64,000 nt of DNA from Paenibacillus sp. JNUCC32 (GTDB lineage: Bacteria; Bacillota; Bacilli; Paenibacillales; Paenibacillaceae), in the NCBI RefSeq assembly GCF_014863545.1, contig NZ_CP062260.1:5791501-5855500 (forward strand). The letters run 5' to 3'. The notes below the pieces were generated by a model. It was given only the letters and a program-made list of their open reading frames with translations, did no database searches and was not told where the DNA came from. The position numbers and the translations under genes were made by a program. The stretch's first letter is position 1; each line of letters starts with the position of its first letter. Below are positions 60,776-64,000 of the stretch, piece after piece.

Positions 60776-61941
60776 AGGCAGTCCATTTCGGCGCGGGCAA
60801 CATCGGACGCGGTTTTATAGGGCTCTTGTTGTCACAGGCCGGTTATGAGGTTTGTTTTGTCGACGTAAACGAAGAGCTGGTTTCAGAGCTGAAGGCGCGC
60901 GGGGAATATCCCGTAACCCTGGCCAGCGAAGGGCAGGAGACCACGGTGGTCAAAGGCATCACCGCTCTCAATAGCGCCTCGGAACCGGAAGCTGCCGCGC
61001 GCGCGGTAGCGGAAGCGGATCTCGTCACGACGGCGGTCGGCGTCAACATCTTGAAATTTATCGCCGGCACCATTGCCGAGGGGCTGAAGCTTCGGCTGCA
61101 AACGAACTCGGCATCGCCGCTTCATATTATTGCATGCGAGAACGCCATCGGCGGCAGCTCGCAGCTGAAAGAGCATGTCTATGGGAAGCTTGATGACGAG
61201 ACGAAGCGTAAGGCTGATCGGCTCGTGGCTTTCCCGGATGCAGCCGTAGACCGGATCGTGCCGCTGCAGCAGCATGAGGACCGTCTGAAGGTCGTGGTGG
61301 AGCCGTTCTATGAGTGGGCTGTGGATCGCTCGCAGATGTTTGAGGATTATGTCCCCGTTGAAGGCATTCACTACGTGGACCGCCTGGAGCCGTACATTGA
61401 ACGCAAGCTGTTCACGGTGAATACCGGACACTGCTCGGCTGCGTATGTAGGCTTTCTGAAAGGCTATGAAACGATCCAGGACGCCATGAAGGACGAGGCG
61501 GTGGCAGGCCATGTCCGCGCGGTGCTCGAAGAAACGGGAGCTGCGCTCATACACAAGCACGGCTTCGGTCCTTCCGAGCACCAAGCATATATTGACACCA
61601 TCCTGGAGCGGTTCCGCAATCCCGCGCTGACCGACGAGGTGTCGCGCGTTGGCCGCTCCCCGATCCGGAAGCTGTCCCCGGGCGACCGCCTGGTCTCGCC
61701 GGCCATGCTGGCTTTCGAGAGCGGACTGGCGTATAAGAGCCTGGCGAAGTCCATGGCGGCAGCCCTGTTGTTCGATGTTCCGGAAGATCCGGAAAGCGTG
61801 GAGCTCCAAGCCTCCGTTCGGGATATCGGCGTAAGCGACACGGCTTCCCAATATACCGGCATTGCCGGAGAGCATCCCATCATGGGTGAGGTAATGGAGC
61901 AGTATGAGGCCTTGAAGGCCGAGCTCGAAGCGAATGCATAA
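60772..61941 (+). CDS. mtlD: Mannitol-1-phosphate 5-dehydrogenase
   Basis: MtlD oxidises mannitol-1-phosphate to fructose-6-phosphate with NAD. The 389-residue protein opens [20 protein letters not shown] (NAD-binding turn) and has the family motifs [21 protein letters not shown] and [19 protein letters not shown]. Length is as usual for the family. It overlaps mtlF by ATGA and ends the operon at a terminator. Confidence 0.97.
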   Translation: [389 protein letters not shown]

Positions 61942-61961
61942 TCATTGGAAATATAATGATG

Positions 61962-61999
61962 AGCCCCTGATCCTCTTCGCGGAGATATCAGGGGCTTTA
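61962..61999 (+). terminator. Terminator of the mtl operon
   Basis: AGCCCCTGAT and ATCAGGGGCT form a perfect 10-bp stem, followed by TTTA. Confidence 0.85.
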
Positions 62000-62181
62000 T
62001 GCATAGCGGAGAGTTCCTCATGCTTCAGGATGTTGTGCGCTTTGTTGGCGCTTATCGTTGGAAACCATCATAAGGAACTAAATTCCAAATATTCCATCCA
62101 TAATATTTCAGAAAATTTTCGCTAATTTTCGAAATAAAGAGTACACTAGAAGTAAGAATCTACAAATTGGATGTGATGAGC

Positions 62182-62658
62182 ATGGCAGAAGAATTGATCT
62201 TGACCCAGGAGGGCTATGACAAACTCCAGGAGGAACTTGACGATCTCAAGTATGTAAAACGCAAAGAATTAGCGGAACGGATCAAGCTCGCGATCAGCTA
62301 TGGTGACTTGAAGGAGAACAGCGAGTACCACTCAGCCAAGAACGACCAGGCATTTATGGAAACGCGCATCATCATCCTGGAAAAAACGCTTAACAGCGCC
62401 CGGATCGTCGACGCTAAGGATGTAAGCTCGACCACGGTCAACGTCGGTTCGAACGTCGTTCTGAACGACATCGAATTTGGCGAGAAGCTTGAATATCAGG
62501 TGGTAGGCCCCGCAGAAGCCGACGTATCCAATAACAAAGTTTCCTATGAAAGCCCGCTCGGCAAAGCGCTGATGGGCAAAGCGGTAGGCGACCAGGTCCA
62601 TGTGGAAGCGCCCATGGGCATCGTGAAATACGAATTGTTGGAGATCAAGGCGCTGTAA
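62182..62658 (+). CDS. greA: Transcription elongation factor GreA
   Basis: GreA rescues backtracked RNA polymerase by stimulating transcript cleavage. The 158-residue protein has the N-terminal coiled coil with the acidic tip (GDLKENSEYHSAKNDQAFME; the D and E at the tip are catalytic) and the C-terminal FKBP-like domain (SYESPLGKALMGKAVGDQVHVEAP). ATG 62182 gives the usual length and the common MAEE start; ATG 62167 adds five residues. A terminator shared with the convergent MFS gene follows. Confidence 0.97.
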   Translation: MAEELILTQEGYDKLQEELDDLKYVKRKELAERIKLAISYGDLKENSEYHSAKNDQAFMETRIIILEKTLNSARIVDAKDVSSTTVNVGSNVVLNDIEFGEKLEYQVVGPAEADVSNNKVSYESPLGKALMGKAVGDQVHVEAPMGIVKYELLEIKAL

Positions 62659-62688
62659 TCGCCGATGGATCAACGAATATATAGATGC

Positions 62689-62731
62689 AAAAGGCGTAAC
62701 CGGGTGCTACATGTCCGGTTACGCCTTTCTT
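62689..62731. terminator. Bidirectional terminator
   Basis: AAAGGCGTAACCGG and CCGGTTACGCCTTT form a perfect 14-bp stem between the convergent greA and MFS genes. Confidence 0.92.
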
Positions 62732-62779
62732 ATGCTCGTCCCGGTTAAGGGATCGGCTTTTCATGCCTGTTGGAGCCCT

Positions 62780-63985
62780 TTAAGCATTAGCCGTCACGGC
62801 CTTGCGCTCATACATATAGCAGGCTGCTCCCAGAATGAAGGCGAGCGCTACCAATCCGGCGCCCACCCAAGGCAGGGCCGTTAAGCTTAGATGCGTAATG
62901 ACCAATCCCCCGATAAAAGCGCCCGCCGCATTTCCGAGGTTGCCCGCGGAATGGGTTGCTGTGGAGGCCAGTGCAGGAGCGGATTGGGCCAGACTCATCA
63001 CGCGCACCTGCATTCCCGGCATAACGGCGAAAGAGGCGGCCCCCCACAGCACGATGGTCAGCACAGCCGTGACCGGGTGATGGATGGTCACCGTGAGGAT
63101 GGTCAGAATGACGGCCGTCGCAAAGTAAACGCCCAGGATGGAGGGCAGCAGTTTCCAGTCCGCCAGCCTGCCGCCTACGATGTTGCCTACGGTCACGCCG
63201 ATACCGAACAGGATCAGAATCCAGGTGACGCTGGGTTCCGCAAAGCCCGTGATCTCAATCAGCAGGGGCGCGATATAGGTGAAGACGGCGAACAGGCCGG
63301 CATTGCCAAGCGCGCCGATCAGCAGGAAGAGAAGAAGCTGGGGTCTAATGATGGCCGTGATCTGCTGAACGATGCTTGTCGCTTGCTCCTGCCGTATCTT
63401 CGGTATGAAGATCAGGATGCCGATCAATGCCAACACGCCCATGACGGCAATCGCGCCGAATGAAGCGCGCCAGCCCATCGTTTGGCCGATGAAGGTACCG
63501 ATCGGAACCCCGATGATATTGGCTATCGTTAATCCCGCCATCATGATGGACACCGCTCCGGCACGCTTGTCCGGCCGCACCAGATTGGATGCGATGACAG
63601 CGCCCACGCCGAAGAAGGTCCCGTGGGTCAGCGCGGTCAGCATCCGGGCGCCCATCAGAACGGCATAGTTCGGAGCGAAGACCGAGATGCCGTTGCCCAG
63701 GATGAACAGGCCCATGAGCAGCAGTAACAGCTTTTTCTGCGGAATTTGGTTAGTAAGGACGGTCAGAATAGGGGCTCCTACGGCTACCCCGAGGGCATAC
63801 ATCGTAATCAGCTGCCCGGCAGACGCGATGCTGACATTCAGATCATCGGCTACATTGGGGAGGATCCCCATAATGACAAACTCCGTCATGCCAATGGCAA
63901 ATGCACCCACGGTGAGAGAGAGTATAGAGATGGGAAAGGGTTCTTTGCCGCTTTTTTCCCCAGTGGCATGTTGCGAAATATCCAT
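62780..63985 (-). CDS. MFS transporter, DHA1 (YdhP/AraJ-like) type
   Basis: The protein of about 401 residues has twelve hydrophobic helices. It opens with FPISILSLTVGAFAIGMTEFVIMGILPNVADDLNVSI, the hallmark of YdhP/AraJ-type sugar or drug efflux proteins. ARMLTALTHGTFFGVGAVIA and GVPIGTFIGQTMGWRASFGAI are the motif-C-like elements. ATG 63985 is chosen by family length; TTG 63994 is in frame, and the upstream control region lies outside the window. The substrate is unknown. Confidence 0.88.
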   Translation of the reverse strand: MDISQHATGEKSGKEPFPISILSLTVGAFAIGMTEFVIMGILPNVADDLNVSIASAGQLITMYALGVAVGAPILTVLTNQIPQKKLLLLLMGLFILGNGISVFAPNYAVLMGARMLTALTHGTFFGVGAVIASNLVRPDKRAGAVSIMMAGLTIANIIGVPIGTFIGQTMGWRASFGAIAVMGVLALIGILIFIPKIRQEQATSIVQQITAIIRPQLLLFLLIGALGNAGLFAVFTYIAPLLIEITGFAEPSVTWILILFGIGVTVGNIVGGRLADWKLLPSILGVYFATAVILTILTVTIHHPVTAVLTIVLWGAASFAVMPGMQVRVMSLAQSAPALASTATHSAGNLGNAAGAFIGGLVITHLSLTALPWVGAGLVALAFILGAACYMYERKAVTANA

Positions 63986-64000
63986 GGTGTTCAAGTCAAC

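Noticed and set aside
60883..61875. 330-codon minus-strand ORF inside mtlD
   Set aside because: Shadow of a well-defined dehydrogenase; no ribosome-binding site.

Overview
The window looks like chromosomal DNA of a spore-forming Bacillota of the Paenibacillus type. Pointers are strong AGGAGG ribosome-binding sites with frequent TTG/GTG starts, SLH-domain surface proteins, a soil-type glycoside hydrolase set (GH85, GH9, GH18, GH8-like), an RsbQ-like hydrolase and a mannitol PTS operon regulated by MtlR. I see no rRNA, tRNA, CRISPR array, insertion sequence or phage gene. Gene order is mostly short operons separated by clear intrinsic terminators.

Layout. 1-3.2 kb: tail of a sugar ABC substrate-binding protein, then a secreted GH85 endo-beta-N-acetylglucosaminidase with PKD and F5/8 domains. 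3.2-7.3 kb: a large membrane hybrid kinase carrying two kinase cores and a receiver, plus an unknown protein. 7.3-12.5 kb (minus strand): a PAF-acetylhydrolase-like membrane hydrolase, an unknown acidic protein, and a DUF418 protein / DesK-like kinase / NarL-type regulator operon. 12.6-23.6 kb: a patch of SUKH, ankyrin, DUF1963-like and Ter-associated-like proteins that resembles an immunity-gene neighbourhood, interrupted by a VOC protein and an SLH surface protein built from near-identical 306-bp repeats. 23.8-31 kb: BI-1 family channel, SelO, a phosphotransferase, an autoregulated MerR/SDR operon with a textbook 19-bp-spacer promoter, a VanZ-RDD membrane protein and a DinB protein.

31-38 kb is the part I find most interesting. 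A minus-strand operon (processive GT2 synthase, acyltransferase 3, GH18 hydrolase) looks like an exopolysaccharide pathway. Divergent from it lies an RsbQ homologue followed by a protein whose N-terminal PAS resembles that of RsbP, but whose output is a GGDEF cyclase rather than a PP2C phosphatase. This suggests that the RsbQ sensing switch has been wired to cyclic-di-GMP, possibly to control the adjacent polysaccharide operon.

38-53 kb holds a permuted NlpC/P60 protein, methyltransferase, WYL regulator, DinB, tandem GNAT, a second SLH protein, cupin, epimerase, YjdM, TSUP transporter, a GH8-like lipoprotein, a polysaccharide deacetylase with a cytosolic N-domain, a coiled-coil protein and a GDPD-family enzyme. 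53-64 kb: an FHA/winged-helix regulator, an intracellular GH9, two small unknowns, the mtlA-mtlR-mtlF-mtlD operon, greA and an MFS exporter cut close to the right edge.

All family calls are from reading the protein sequences and remembered family motifs. No search was run.
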